Shown: positions 43,914-53,546, counted from the first letter of the stretch. The stretch: 64,000 bases of DNA from Pelagibacteraceae bacterium (GCA_009693705.1 SHWS01000002.1:36894-100893), one strand, 5' to 3'. Numbers and translations: made by a program. The notes: generated from the sequence alone by a model not told the origin.

Positions 43914-45242
43914 CTACTTTGTGCATTCTTTTTCTAACCATTTTGTAACTCTTAAAAGTCTATGATCTTCATATCTGTCAGCAACTAATTGAACGCCTAA
44001 AGGTAAATTTTTTTCTCCTTTCAATAAAGGAAGTGATATGCAAGGAGTGCCTAGATATGACCAAACTCTATTAAATTCTGGTGTTCCAGTACTTTTTAGA
44101 CCTACTGGTGCAACTCCTGCACTCGATGGAGATATAACACTATCATAACTTTTAAAAACTCGCTTATGAAACTCATGGCTTTTTCTCATAAAATCTATAG
44201 CCTTAGAATATTCTTTTGCTGGGTGATTAATTCCATTTTTAATTGCTATTTGCATATATTTAGAGAGTTTAGTTCTATATTTTTTGTAATAAATTTTAAA
44301 ATTATTTGCTAAATCAGTTTCGTGAATTATTCGATGATATATATGAATATCTTTAAAATATGAGGGAACATCAGAAACCTCTATGTTTTTTTTAAATGAT
44401 TCTATAAAATATTCAAATGACTCTTTTGATTTATCATCGATCAACTTCCAAAAATCTGTTTTGTAAAAAATAAATTTTGGTTTATTCAGAAAGCTTTTTT
44501 TTGTTTCAACCAAAATATTTTCAGTCGAATAATCAACTGTTGCAGGATCATTTAGATCTTTTTTAATTAAAACTTTTGCAAGTAATGCAACATCATCAAC
44601 AAATCTTCCAAAAACTCCTATATGATCAAGTTTATCAGATGTTTTTAAAACACCATTTCTTGAAATCAAACCGTAGGTTGGTTTATATCCAACTACTCCA
44701 CAATAAGAAGCTGGTCTAATAATTGAACCGCCAGTTTGTGAACCAATAGATAGAGGTGCCATGTAGGACGCAACAGCAGCAGCAGAGCCACTTGAAGAAC
44801 CTCCAGGAGTTCTTGTATAATCATGAGGATTGGTTGTTGCTGGTGGACTAAAATATGCTAACTCAGCTGTAGCAGTTTTGCCCATAATAATAGCTCCCGC
44901 AGAGACCAATAAATTAATTATTTTTGCATTTTTTGAAAGAAGTTTTCCTATTTTTATTTTAGTTCCACACTTTGTTGGCATATCCGCAGTTCCAACTATA
45001 TCTTTTATCGCAACTGGAACACCATGTAATAGACCTAATGGCTTACCTAGTCTTCTACGATCATCTGACTGAGCAGCTTTTTCCAATAAAATTTTTTTAT
45101 CAAAATAAACCCATGCTTTAATATTTTTTTCAAATTTATTTATTTTTTGAATATATGTTTTACAAACTTCAACCGAGGTTAATTTTCCATCTTTAATTTT
45201 TTGAACAAGTTCCTTGGCAGTTAAGGTAAAAATGTCTATCAT
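43914..45242 (-). CDS. Amidase signature family enzyme
   Basis: 442 residues from the ATG at 45242 (MIDIFTLTAKELVQKIKDG). An earlier in-frame ATG adds only seven residues. The Ser-cisSer-Lys triad regions are visible: lysine in GVPVAIKDIVG, serine-rich GGSSSGSAAAVA, and GSQTGGSIIRPASYCG. The family includes GatA, but no gatB/gatC is nearby and the sequence lacks the close GatA look, so this is probably a small-molecule amidase. It lies downstream of the glycolate genes with a 74-base gap. Substrate unknown. Confidence 0.85.
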   Translation of the reverse strand: MIDIFTLTAKELVQKIKDGKLTSVEVCKTYIQKINKFEKNIKAWVYFDKKILLEKAAQSDDRRRLGKPLGLLHGVPVAIKDIVGTADMPTKCGTKIKIGKLLSKNAKIINLLVSAGAIIMGKTATAELAYFSPPATTNPHDYTRTPGGSSSGSAAAVASYMAPLSIGSQTGGSIIRPASYCGVVGYKPTYGLISRNGVLKTSDKLDHIGVFGRFVDDVALLAKVLIKKDLNDPATVDYSTENILVETKKSFLNKPKFIFYKTDFWKLIDDKSKESFEYFIESFKKNIEVSDVPSYFKDIHIYHRIIHETDLANNFKIYYKKYRTKLSKYMQIAIKNGINHPAKEYSKAIDFMRKSHEFHKRVFKSYDSVISPSSAGVAPVGLKSTGTPEFNRVWSYLGTPCISLPLLKGEKNLPLGVQLVADRYEDHRLLRVTKWLEKECTK

Positions 45243-45316
45243 TTTTTTAAATGTAAATAACACATTCTATAATGACAATAATTTTTAATACAATTATTAA
45301 TGGAACCTTAAAAAAG

Positions 45317-46270
45317 TTAATTAACTTTATTTTTACAACTTCCTGTATTAAAAAATTCGTCGATATTATCTATCGCTAAGTTTGCCATTGCGATCCTAGT
45401 GTCTTTTGTGGCACTTCCTAAATGAGGCAAAATAAATGCTGATTTAATTTTAAGGTATCCTGGATTTAAGTTTGGCTCGTTTTTATAAACATCTAATCCT
45501 GCTGCATAAATTTTTCTTCTGTTTAGTGCATCAATTAATGCCTCATCATCAACAATATCTCCTCGAGCAACATTAGTAATTACGGCTCCTGTTGGGAAAT
45601 ATTCAATTGTTTGTTTATTAATTAAATTTACTGTTTCTTTTGTTGCTGGACAACAAATTGATAAAACATCGGATACCGAAAAAAGACTTTTTAAGCTATC
45701 ATGATAAATCGCTCCTTGCTCTTTATCCGCACTTAATTTTGAACGATTATGATAATGAATGATCATGCCAAGAGATTTTGCAATTTTTGCAATTTTTTGT
45801 CCAATACGACCCATGCCTAAAATTCCTAGTCTTGACCGAGTTAATTGTTTTCCAATTAAATAATCAGCAGACCATTTCCAATTACTCAGTCGAGCTGCAT
45901 CAATGCCCTCTGAAGCTCTTCTGCATGCACCTAAAATTAATAAAATACCAATTTCTGCTGTAGCATCAGATAAAACCTCTGGAGTATTTGTAACTGCTAT
46001 TCCTCTTTTTTTTGCTGCCTCTAAATCAATATTTCCAAATCCAACTGCAAAATTCGAGATTACTTTTATGCTTTTTGGCAGTTTGCTAATCGTGTCTTCA
46101 TCCATTTTTTCTGTAAGAGAAGTTAAAATAGCATCACATCCCTGAGTTAATTCAATTAATTTTGCTTGCGAATATAATTCATCGTTGGTATTTAACTTCA
46201 CTTCAAAAATTCTTTGAGCTTTGTCTTCACTATCTTTGATTAATTTTCTAGTTATTAAAATTTTTTTCAT
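45317..46270 (-). CDS. D-2-hydroxyacid dehydrogenase (glyoxylate/hydroxypyruvate reductase type)
   Basis: 317 residues from the ATG at 46270, which shares one base with the glcF stop (TAATG). A longer frame into glcF is rejected. The NAD(P) motif is LGMGRIGQKIAKIA. Catalytic residues are Arg in NVARGDIVDDEAL, Glu in DVYKNEP, and His in LPHLGSAT. The coupling to glycolate oxidase suggests glyoxylate or hydroxypyruvate as substrate (GyaR/GhrB type), by inference. A reductase beside an oxidase could form a glyoxylate-glycolate shuttle or disposal route. Confidence 0.88.
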   Translation of the reverse strand: MKKILITRKLIKDSEDKAQRIFEVKLNTNDELYSQAKLIELTQGCDAILTSLTEKMDEDTISKLPKSIKVISNFAVGFGNIDLEAAKKRGIAVTNTPEVLSDATAEIGILLILGACRRASEGIDAARLSNWKWSADYLIGKQLTRSRLGILGMGRIGQKIAKIAKSLGMIIHYHNRSKLSADKEQGAIYHDSLKSLFSVSDVLSICCPATKETVNLINKQTIEYFPTGAVITNVARGDIVDDEALIDALNRRKIYAAGLDVYKNEPNLNPGYLKIKSAFILPHLGSATKDTRIAMANLAIDNIDEFFNTGSCKNKVN

Positions 46271-47568
46271 TATTTTGTCCTTTGTAATATTTCTGGTTTT
46301 GGCCCGCCTGTATACCAATCTAACAATTCAATAGTATGCAATATAGGTATTTTGGTACCATGAGTTATTTGGGTAATGCAACCAATATTTCCAGTTGAAA
46401 TAAAATCAGGCTTTAAACTCTCAATATTTTTAACTTTTTTATCTAATAATTGTTTAGCAATTTTAGATTGCAAAATATTATAAGTACCAGCAGATCCACA
46501 ACAAATATGACCTTCAGGGATCTCTAATATTTCATTTTTTGTTTGTTCTAGTAAAGACAATGGTTGATTATGTACTTTTTGTCCATGTTGCATTGAACAC
46601 GCAGAATGATAGGCAACTTTATATTTTTTTTCTTTAACTTTGATATTAAGTTTTAAACTTTCATATATATATTCAGTAACATCTTTGGTTAATTCAGAAA
46701 TTACTTTTGCTTTTTTACTAAACTCTTTATCATCTCTAAATATAAAACCATAATCTTTCATAGTAGTCCCGCAGCCTGAGGTGTTTGACAATATTGCATC
46801 TAAATTTCCTTTTTTATATTCTTCGTACCAAATATTAATATTATTTTTAAAATCTTGTTGAGCATTTTCCTCTTTACCTAAATGATGATTTAGTGATCCA
46901 CAACAACCAATTTTTTTTGGCACTATCACTTCAACTCCATGTCTATTCAATAATCTAATAGTAGACTCATTAATTTGTGGAGAAATTTCCTTTTGTACGC
47001 ACCCAGTTAACAAAGCTACCCTTGCAATTTTTTTTTTGCTACTAATTTTGTAAATTTCTTTTTCTTTAATTGTTTTTTTTGGAAAACTTTTTGGCATTAA
47101 ATCTACCATATCTCTAATCTTTAAAGGCATTAAAAATGTAAAAGGCTTTCCAAGCTTAACAAGAATACTCGTTAGTCTGAAAACTTTTGGATTAGGTAAA
47201 ACTGTCGACAAAAAATTTCTAATTAACCGATCAAAAAATGGCCTCTTATAATTTTTTTCAATATATTTTTTGCCGTGATCAATGAGATGCATATAATTCA
47301 CATTAGCTGGACAGGTGGTCATACAGCTGTAGCAAGAAAGACATCGATCAATATGTTTAACAATTTTTTCTGTTGGTTTTTTATTGTTTTCCAACATATC
47401 TTTAATGAGATAAATTCTTCCACGAGGACCATCTAACTCATCTCCTAAAAGTTGATAAGTTGGACAGGTTGCATTGCACATGCCACAATGAACGCATTTT
47501 TTAAAAATTTTTTCAGCATCTTTATTTTCGCTATTTTCTAATTGTTTATCTGTAAAATTAGTTTGCAT
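46270..47568 (-). CDS. glcF: Glycolate oxidase iron-sulfur subunit
   Basis: 432 residues. Two 4Fe-4S motifs near the N-terminus: CVHCGMCNATCP and CLSCYSCMTTCP. Two cysteine-rich CCG domains follow with GCCGSLNHH and ICCGSAGTYN. GlcF passes electrons from the flavin subunits GlcD/GlcE to the membrane quinone pool. The start shares one base with the glcE stop. Confidence 0.95.
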   Translation of the reverse strand: MQTNFTDKQLENSENKDAEKIFKKCVHCGMCNATCPTYQLLGDELDGPRGRIYLIKDMLENNKKPTEKIVKHIDRCLSCYSCMTTCPANVNYMHLIDHGKKYIEKNYKRPFFDRLIRNFLSTVLPNPKVFRLTSILVKLGKPFTFLMPLKIRDMVDLMPKSFPKKTIKEKEIYKISSKKKIARVALLTGCVQKEISPQINESTIRLLNRHGVEVIVPKKIGCCGSLNHHLGKEENAQQDFKNNINIWYEEYKKGNLDAILSNTSGCGTTMKDYGFIFRDDKEFSKKAKVISELTKDVTEYIYESLKLNIKVKEKKYKVAYHSACSMQHGQKVHNQPLSLLEQTKNEILEIPEGHICCGSAGTYNILQSKIAKQLLDKKVKNIESLKPDFISTGNIGCITQITHGTKIPILHTIELLDWYTGGPKPEILQRTK

Positions 47569-48848
47569 TAAATACCTCTATACATTTTTCCTGGATTTAA
47601 AATCCTTTTGGGATCAAAACTTTTCTTAATTTTTTCAGAAATTTTTAATCTAGCAAGATCTACAGTAAATAAAGCCTCTCCATAATCATAATCTGAGGAG
47701 GTTTTGATAATTGTTAAATATCCCCCATATTCACTTACTAATTTTTTAAATTCTTTAATTTTATCGTTTTTTTTACCAGAAACCTCTATCCAAAATAATG
47801 ATCCACCCCAATCAATATAATATTTATATTTATTGCTTAAGTACTCAATCATTTTAAAACCATTGGATGGGGTAATAACACATCTTAATAAGTTGTTATT
47901 TGTTTTTTCAAATAATTCTAAATTATTAATTTTTTTCCAAAAAGGCACTGATTGATAAACGTCCAATGTTGTATTTTTAAAATTATTTAAATTTAATTCT
48001 TTTGAAAGAGTTTTTATTTTTTCATTAATCGAATTTTTGTCCCCTTCAATTCTTAAAGCTAGGAATGGACCAGTAAATTTTAGATCGTTAAACTTAAAAA
48101 CTTTGTCCTTATTTTTTTTGTAATCATCGCTATCAGGTTCATTCGGCAGGTAAATTGCAGCAGTAGTTTCACTACCGGAATCAGATATTTTTTCAAATAA
48201 TTTATAAACATCTTTTTTATCTTCAGTATAAATTACAATAGTACTGGATGAAATTTTTTTAGGTAAAACTTTTAAAGTAATTTCGGTTAAAGCTACCAAA
48301 GTACCAAATGATCCAGCTATAAGTTTTGAAAGATCATAGCCTGTAACATTTTTTACAACTGTTCCACCAGATTTAATAATATCCCCTTTACCATTCACTC
48401 CTTTAAAGCCAAGAATATGATCTCTTACACTCCCCACTTTAATACGTCTAGAACCAGCATAATTAGATGAAACACAGCCTCCTATTGTACCTTTTTTTGA
48501 TTTTCCGTTTTCTATAAATCCAAAATCAATAGGTTCAAATGCTAATTCTTGATTCTTTTTTTCTAAAGCATTTTCAATTTCTTCAATTGGGGTGCATGCT
48601 TTGACTTTGATATATAATTCTTCTGGTAAATATTCTATTATGCCTGATAACTTAGATAGAGAAATTTTATTTGCCGACTGTGTTTTGTTGCCAATGAAAT
48701 ATTTAGAATTAGTTCCAACTAATTCTGTAGATAAGTTTTTTTTATAAAATTCTTGAATAAGGTTTGAAACTTCAATTTCGTCTTTAGGGTAATAGATATT
48801 GTTAGAATCTTGGAAGATCTTCGAATTTATTTTTATTTTTGTGGACAT
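47568..48848 (-). CDS. glcE: Glycolate oxidase FAD-binding subunit GlcE
   Basis: 426 residues with a PCMH-type FAD domain: LVGTNSKYFIG, GTIGGCVSSNYAGSRR, GSVRDHILGFKGVNG, and GGTVVKNVTGYDLSKL, followed by a C-terminal domain ending DPKRILNPGKMYRG. The only plausible ATG lies 47 bases inside the end of glcD, so the two genes overlap in different frames. Confidence 0.95.
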   Translation of the reverse strand: MSTKIKINSKIFQDSNNIYYPKDEIEVSNLIQEFYKKNLSTELVGTNSKYFIGNKTQSANKISLSKLSGIIEYLPEELYIKVKACTPIEEIENALEKKNQELAFEPIDFGFIENGKSKKGTIGGCVSSNYAGSRRIKVGSVRDHILGFKGVNGKGDIIKSGGTVVKNVTGYDLSKLIAGSFGTLVALTEITLKVLPKKISSSTIVIYTEDKKDVYKLFEKISDSGSETTAAIYLPNEPDSDDYKKNKDKVFKFNDLKFTGPFLALRIEGDKNSINEKIKTLSKELNLNNFKNTTLDVYQSVPFWKKINNLELFEKTNNNLLRCVITPSNGFKMIEYLSNKYKYYIDWGGSLFWIEVSGKKNDKIKEFKKLVSEYGGYLTIIKTSSDYDYGEALFTVDLARLKISEKIKKSFDPKRILNPGKMYRGI

Positions 48849-50298
48849 GAACCCTTCCTTGCTCTGCGCATTTTCTTAAAATTGGATAGACCTTTCCAGG
48901 ATTTAATAAGTTTTTTTCATCAAGAGATTTTTTAATGTCTAATTGTTGTTGAATATCATTATTATTAAACATTTCACACATTAACTCTCTTTTTTCAATT
49001 CCAACGCCATGTTCACCAGTAATTACCCCACCTAATCTTACACAAAGTTTCAAAATTTCAGCACCGAATTGTTCTGTTTTTCTTAATTGCTCTTTGTCGT
49101 TGCCATCAAACATAATCAATGGGTGTAAATTTCCATCACCTGCATGAAAACAGTTTGCGACAGGTAATTTAAATTTTTGTGAAAGTTTTTTTATTTCTGT
49201 TAAAGCTAGGGCTAATTTTCCTCTTGGAATAGATCCATCCATACAATAATAATCTGGCGCCATTGCACCGCAAGCAGGGAACGCTGATTTTCTTCCTAAC
49301 CAAAAAGATAATCTTTCTTTTTCATTTTTACTTAATTTTAAACTTGAACAATTATTTTTTTTACAAATTTCTTCTACTTTTTTTAATAATTCATTTACTT
49401 CTGACTCAGTTCCATCAAGTTCTACAATTAATAATAGTTCAGCATCTCTAGGATATCCAGCTTTACTAAAATTATCAGTTGCTTCGATTAAAGCTTTGTC
49501 CATAATTTCCATTCCTGCAGGTACAATCCCACTTGAGATAATTTCTGAGGCTGCATTCCCTCCATCTTGAACCGATGGAAAACCAATTAGCGCAGCTTTA
49601 ACCACTTGGGGTTTTTTTAAAATTTTAACTGTAACTTCAGTTATCACACCTAATAATCCTTCGGAGCCACACATTAGACCCATCAAATCATAACCTTCTT
49701 GATCTAAAGATTTTCCTCCCAATTTACAAATAGTTCCATCCATCATAACTATTTCCATTCCTAAAATATTATTAGTAGTTGTTCCGTATTTTAAGGAATG
49801 AACACCACCTGAATTTTCAGCTACATTTCCACCAATCGAACATGCTAACTGACTGGATGGATCTGGGGCATAATATAAATCTTTGTGCTGCACTGCTTCT
49901 GTTATTGCAAGATTGGTAACACCTGGCTGAGTAACAACACATTTATTTTCATAATCTATTTCTAAAATTTTATTAAATTTTCCAAGGCCTAAAAGAATTG
50001 CATCTTGCAAAGGTAAAGCTCCACCTGATAAACCTGTTCCAGCACCTCTTGGTATTACTTTAATATTTTCATCATAACAAAACTTTAAAATCTCACTCAC
50101 TTCTTCAGTATTCTCTGGCAATACAACAGCTAAAGGTATTTGAGTATATACTGACAGTGCGTCAGTTTCGTAAGGTTTAAGTTCGTCGGGATCACTTAAA
50201 ATATTAATAGCATTAGTTAAGCTTGATAAACTTTTAACGATTAGGTCTTTGCGTTTAAGAATTGATCTATCAATTTTTGGTAGTACCAATTCCGTCAT
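48802..50298 (-). CDS. glcD: Glycolate oxidase catalytic subunit GlcD
   Basis: 498 residues. The FAD domain shows VIPRGAGTGLSGGALP, SIGGNVAENSGGVHSLKYG and GSEGLLGVITEVTV. The C-terminal domain has NCFHAGDGNLHPL and GGVITGEHGVGIEKRELM. The tail CAEQGRVHVHKN-EDLPRF matches the E. coli GlcD ending, so the long overlap with glcE is not a read-through artefact. It oxidises glycolate to glyoxylate. It starts 6 bases after the aminotransferase gene. Confidence 0.96.
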   Translation of the reverse strand: MTELVLPKIDRSILKRKDLIVKSLSSLTNAINILSDPDELKPYETDALSVYTQIPLAVVLPENTEEVSEILKFCYDENIKVIPRGAGTGLSGGALPLQDAILLGLGKFNKILEIDYENKCVVTQPGVTNLAITEAVQHKDLYYAPDPSSQLACSIGGNVAENSGGVHSLKYGTTTNNILGMEIVMMDGTICKLGGKSLDQEGYDLMGLMCGSEGLLGVITEVTVKILKKPQVVKAALIGFPSVQDGGNAASEIISSGIVPAGMEIMDKALIEATDNFSKAGYPRDAELLLIVELDGTESEVNELLKKVEEICKKNNCSSLKLSKNEKERLSFWLGRKSAFPACGAMAPDYYCMDGSIPRGKLALALTEIKKLSQKFKLPVANCFHAGDGNLHPLIMFDGNDKEQLRKTEQFGAEILKLCVRLGGVITGEHGVGIEKRELMCEMFNNNDIQQQLDIKKSLDEKNLLNPGKVYPILRKCAEQGRVHVHKNKNKFEDLPRF

Positions 50299-50304
50299 TT
50301 ATTT

Positions 50305-51468
50305 TTAGCCTAACATTTTTTTAATATTATCTAATGCTCGTGAAATATTGTCTTTTGATGCAGCAAAACTAAATCTTACATAATCTTGGCTGGTCTTACC
50401 AAAAGCTGTACCAGGGACGATAGCTACTCCAGCTTCATGCATGCATCTTTTTGTAAACACAGAACCATCCATTCCAGTGCCAATAACTTTTGGAAAAACA
50501 TAAAATGCACCACCTGGCATACTACACTCAACACCTGGTAGACTGTTCAAACCATCATAAATTAATTTTCTTCTCTCATTAAACTTTTCCATCATTTCAT
50601 GTATAGAATCATCTGGTCCATCTAGAGCAGCAATACCCGCAAACTGAGCCGCAGCATTTACACAAGAAACACTATTAATTAAAAGTCTATTAATATGTGG
50701 AACTAGATTTTCTGGCCAAAAGCTCCATCCCAATCTCCATCCTGTCATTGAATATGCTTTGCTCCAACCTTCAAGAACAACTAATCTTTCTCTTAATGCT
50801 GGATAATTAAAAAAAGTTGGCATTTCTTTACCGTCAAAAATTTGTCTACTATAAATTTCATCACTTAAAATAACCACATGAGGATGTTTTTTAAGTCCTT
50901 CAGCCAATTTATCAATTTCTGCTTTTTCAACAAAACTTCCTGTTGGATTATTTGGATTAATTAATATTAATAATCTGGTCTTGTCAGTAATTAATGACAA
51001 AATTTTATTTGCAGTAAATTTTAAATCTTTATCTCCAGTTAAATCGTATGGCACCGGAGTTGAGCCAGTATAATTAATCATAGACTCGTAAATTGGAAAC
51101 CCGGGTGTTGGGTGAATGATTTCTGCTCCTGGCTCACCAAAACATTGAATAGCATAAGACATAGTAGGTTTACCGCCTGGCATTATTATTATTCTTTCAG
51201 GATCTATAACTTGATTATAAAGTTTTTTAATTTTTCTAACAACCGATTGTCTGCATTCTAGAATTCCATTTGATAATACATAACCATGATGACCATCATC
51301 TAGAGCTTTTTTTGCTGCTTCAACAACATGTTTTGGGGTTTTAAAATCTGGTTGACCTAATCCTAAATGGATCATTGGCTTTCCTTGAGCTTCTAATTTT
51401 TTTGCTTCTGCTAAAATACTAAAAGCTGACTCTGTTCCTAATCGATCTAAACTTGCCGCTAACTTCAT
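50305..51468 (-). CDS. Class I/II aminotransferase (aspartate aminotransferase family)
   Basis: 387 residues, PLP fold type I. Motifs are LGLGQPDFKTPKHV, YVLSNGILECRQ, NPNNPTGSF, DEIYSRQIF and the PLP-lysine segment EGWSKAYSMTGWRLGW; arginine in YVRFSFA binds the carboxylate. Position immediately upstream of glcDEF raises the possibility that it aminates glyoxylate to glycine, but the family is broad (aspartate, alanine, aromatic, others) and this is only inference. Confidence 0.85.
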   Translation of the reverse strand: MKLAASLDRLGTESAFSILAEAKKLEAQGKPMIHLGLGQPDFKTPKHVVEAAKKALDDGHHGYVLSNGILECRQSVVRKIKKLYNQVIDPERIIIMPGGKPTMSYAIQCFGEPGAEIIHPTPGFPIYESMINYTGSTPVPYDLTGDKDLKFTANKILSLITDKTRLLILINPNNPTGSFVEKAEIDKLAEGLKKHPHVVILSDEIYSRQIFDGKEMPTFFNYPALRERLVVLEGWSKAYSMTGWRLGWSFWPENLVPHINRLLINSVSCVNAAAQFAGIAALDGPDDSIHEMMEKFNERRKLIYDGLNSLPGVECSMPGGAFYVFPKVIGTGMDGSVFTKRCMHEAGVAIVPGTAFGKTSQDYVRFSFAASKDNISRALDNIKKMLG

Positions 51469-51487
51469 ATTGATTATCTCCTATTGG

Positions 51488-52639
51488 CTATTTTCTATAG
51501 ATTATTTTTGTTTTGTTAAGTTCCTTTAAATTTTTACAACCCATCAATACCATATTTCTATTAATTTCATCATACATATTTTGTAAAACTTTTTCGACTC
51601 CAGCCTGACCACCCGCTCCTAATGAGAATAAAAACATTTTTCCAAAACTACAAGCTGTCGCACCTGCGGCTAAGGCCTTTAAAACATGTGTCCCTCTTCT
51701 AATACCGCCGTCTAGAATGAGTTCAAGCTTATCACCCACTGCGTCTGAAATTGCTTTTAGTTGGTCAAATGGAGATCTCGATCCATCTAGTTGTCTTCCT
51801 CCATGATTTGATATCATTATAGCAGTACAGCCAATATCAATTGCTCTTTTAGCATCTTCGACTGACATAACACCTTTCAAGGCCATTGGTTTATTCCATT
51901 TTTTTATACAATATTCAGCATCCTTCCAATTCATTGCGGGATCGTATTGCTCATTAATGTATTCCATTACTGATTTTGCAATATTTGTTCCTTTTTCTGT
52001 TTTATTTTTAATGTTTGCAAGTTCAAATTTTTTATTTGTAAAATAATTAAATACCCAAGCTGGCCTCATAACAAAACTTAGTAAACTATCTAATGTAAAT
52101 TTTGGTGGTGTTGTAAAACCTGTTCTATGATCTCTCTCACGATTACCAGCAACTAGAGTATCTACTGTTATACACATTCCATCAAAATTGGCTCTAGCGC
52201 ATCTTTCAATCAAATCATCAGTAATTGATTTGTCTTTGTGTATATATAATTGAAAAAGTTTAGGTCCACTAGATACATTTGCAATTTCCTCAATTGAAAA
52301 TGATGCCATTGTAGACATGCTATAAAATGTATTAAATTTTTCTGCTGCTCTTGCTGAAGCTTTATCTCCTTCAGGATTGTATAAGCTTTGCATTGCTGTA
52401 GGTGATAAAAATAATGGCATATCTATTTTTCTACCAAAAACAGTTGTAGATATATCTGGTTTACCTACACTTGTAAGAATATTAGGCACTAAATCACAAT
52501 CATTAAAAGAATCGGTATTTCTTTTTAGAGTAACTTCATCATCTGCACCCCCGTCTATGTAATGAAAAATTGGTGCAGGAAGTTTTTTTTTTGCTAATTT
52601 TCTAAAATCTTCAAAATTATAACAGTCTTTTAAATTCAT
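51488..52639 (-). CDS. FMN-dependent L-2-hydroxyacid oxidase/dehydrogenase (LldD-like)
   Basis: 383 residues, FMN alpha-hydroxyacid dehydrogenase family. Visible are FHYIDGGADDEVTLKRN, LSPTAMQSLYNPEGD, FQLYIHKDKS, the catalytic histidine in SNHGGRQLDGSRS, and DGGIRRGTHVLKALAAGA. Members oxidise L-lactate, glycolate or mandelate. L-lactate dehydrogenase is the usual annotation; in this cluster glycolate or another short hydroxyacid is equally possible. It is the first intact gene of the lldD-like, aminotransferase, glcDEF, reductase run. Confidence 0.88.
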   Translation of the reverse strand: MNLKDCYNFEDFRKLAKKKLPAPIFHYIDGGADDEVTLKRNTDSFNDCDLVPNILTSVGKPDISTTVFGRKIDMPLFLSPTAMQSLYNPEGDKASARAAEKFNTFYSMSTMASFSIEEIANVSSGPKLFQLYIHKDKSITDDLIERCARANFDGMCITVDTLVAGNRERDHRTGFTTPPKFTLDSLLSFVMRPAWVFNYFTNKKFELANIKNKTEKGTNIAKSVMEYINEQYDPAMNWKDAEYCIKKWNKPMALKGVMSVEDAKRAIDIGCTAIMISNHGGRQLDGSRSPFDQLKAISDAVGDKLELILDGGIRRGTHVLKALAAGATACSFGKMFLFSLGAGGQAGVEKVLQNMYDEINRNMVLMGCKNLKELNKTKIIYRK

Positions 52640-52656
52640 TATTTTTTTTAATTTTA

Positions 52657-53167
52657 TTAAAAGTTTTTAAGAAAATCAAACATATAACGATTTGCTCCTG
52701 GATTTTTTTTTCCTAGGCTAGCATTAGATAAATGATTATATGAAAAACCTAACTCACTGTTTTTAAAAATATCAAAGGATAGCTGAACCTCACTTTTAAA
52801 TTCAAGCATATGACCTAAATCTTTTCCATCGCCTTTGTGATAAAAGCCAGGAGTAAAACTAGGGGTAATATTTAAATTACCAATTTTATACTGACCTTGT
52901 ACTCCAATATAAAGATAGCCGGCGCCGTCAGCTGTAAACATTAAGCCAGTAATTGGAGAAAAATTACCTAAAAAAGTATCTCTATTTAGACTTTCATTTT
53001 GATGCTAAAAACCTATTAAATTAGATTTTTTTTTTTTATCACTGAAATCGAATAAACCAGTGTAAACATTGAACTCTGTATTTTGATCAATTTTAGTTTC
53101 TTCTGCATTAACAGAAATAAAAAAAAAGACATAATATACAAACTGAATATTTTTTTTTTAATTTCAT
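52657..53167 (-). pseudogene. Decayed PagL-type acyloxyacyl hydrolase (lipid A deacylase)
   Basis: The intact 3' part (52657-52941) encodes an outer-membrane barrel end with NHLSNASLGKKNPGANRY, the His-Ser-Asn catalytic segment of the PagL family. Upstream in the same frame homologous-looking sequence continues (HQNESLNRDTFLGNFSPITG), but is cut by a TAG at 53007-53005. Further 5', an ATG at 53167 opens a signal peptide (MKLKKKYSVCILC) that runs into a T9 tract; removing one T would read on as SVNA-EETKIDQ, a clean cleavage site, into the rest. As it stands there are two lesions. Sequencing or assembly error in the homopolymer is possible, but the TAG is independent of it. Confidence 0.75.
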
Positions 53168-53180
53168 AGAGCAGATCATA

Positions 53181-53546
53181 TTATTTTTTAGTAAATATAA
53201 AACTTTTAAATATTATTGCACCCCCTATTAAAAATAACAATATTGGTAATAACCAAAGAATATAGGTATTAATATTCAATTCTGGATCATATAAAATCCA
53301 TTCTCCATACTTATCTTTTAAAAAAAGATAAATTTGTTCCTCTGAAAACCCATCGTTTAATTTTTCTTCAACCACAACTTTAAGACTATTCGCAAATTCA
53401 GAGTCTGAGTCGTAAACCGACTGTCCTTGACAAATTAAACATCTTAAGTTTTTGGTAATTTGATTTTTTAAATTTTCGTTATCAGCTTTTAATTCATTAA
53501 AATTAAATAATACTAAAAAGAAAAAAATTACTTTTAAATAATTCAT
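53181..53546 (-). CDS. ccmH: Cytochrome c maturation protein CcmH/CcmL
   Basis: 121 residues. Signal peptide at about residues 1-21, then the heme-handling motif LRCLICQGQSVYDSDSEFA, and a C-terminal membrane helix (about 93-116). It reduces or chaperones the CxxCH thiols of apocytochrome c in the periplasm. This is the short form, without the CcmI/TPR extension of the E. coli protein. It overlaps ccmG by 4 bases. Confidence 0.94.
   Translation of the reverse strand: MNYLKVIFFFLVLFNFNELKADNENLKNQITKNLRCLICQGQSVYDSDSEFANSLKVVVEEKLNDGFSEEQIYLFLKDKYGEWILYDPELNINTYILWLLPILLFLIGGAIIFKSFIFTKK

Noticed and set aside
45317..52639. Glycine riboswitch near the glycolate genes
   Set aside because: SAR11 genomes are known for glycine-linked aptamers, but the gaps here are at most 74 bases and contain no tandem-aptamer-like sequence.
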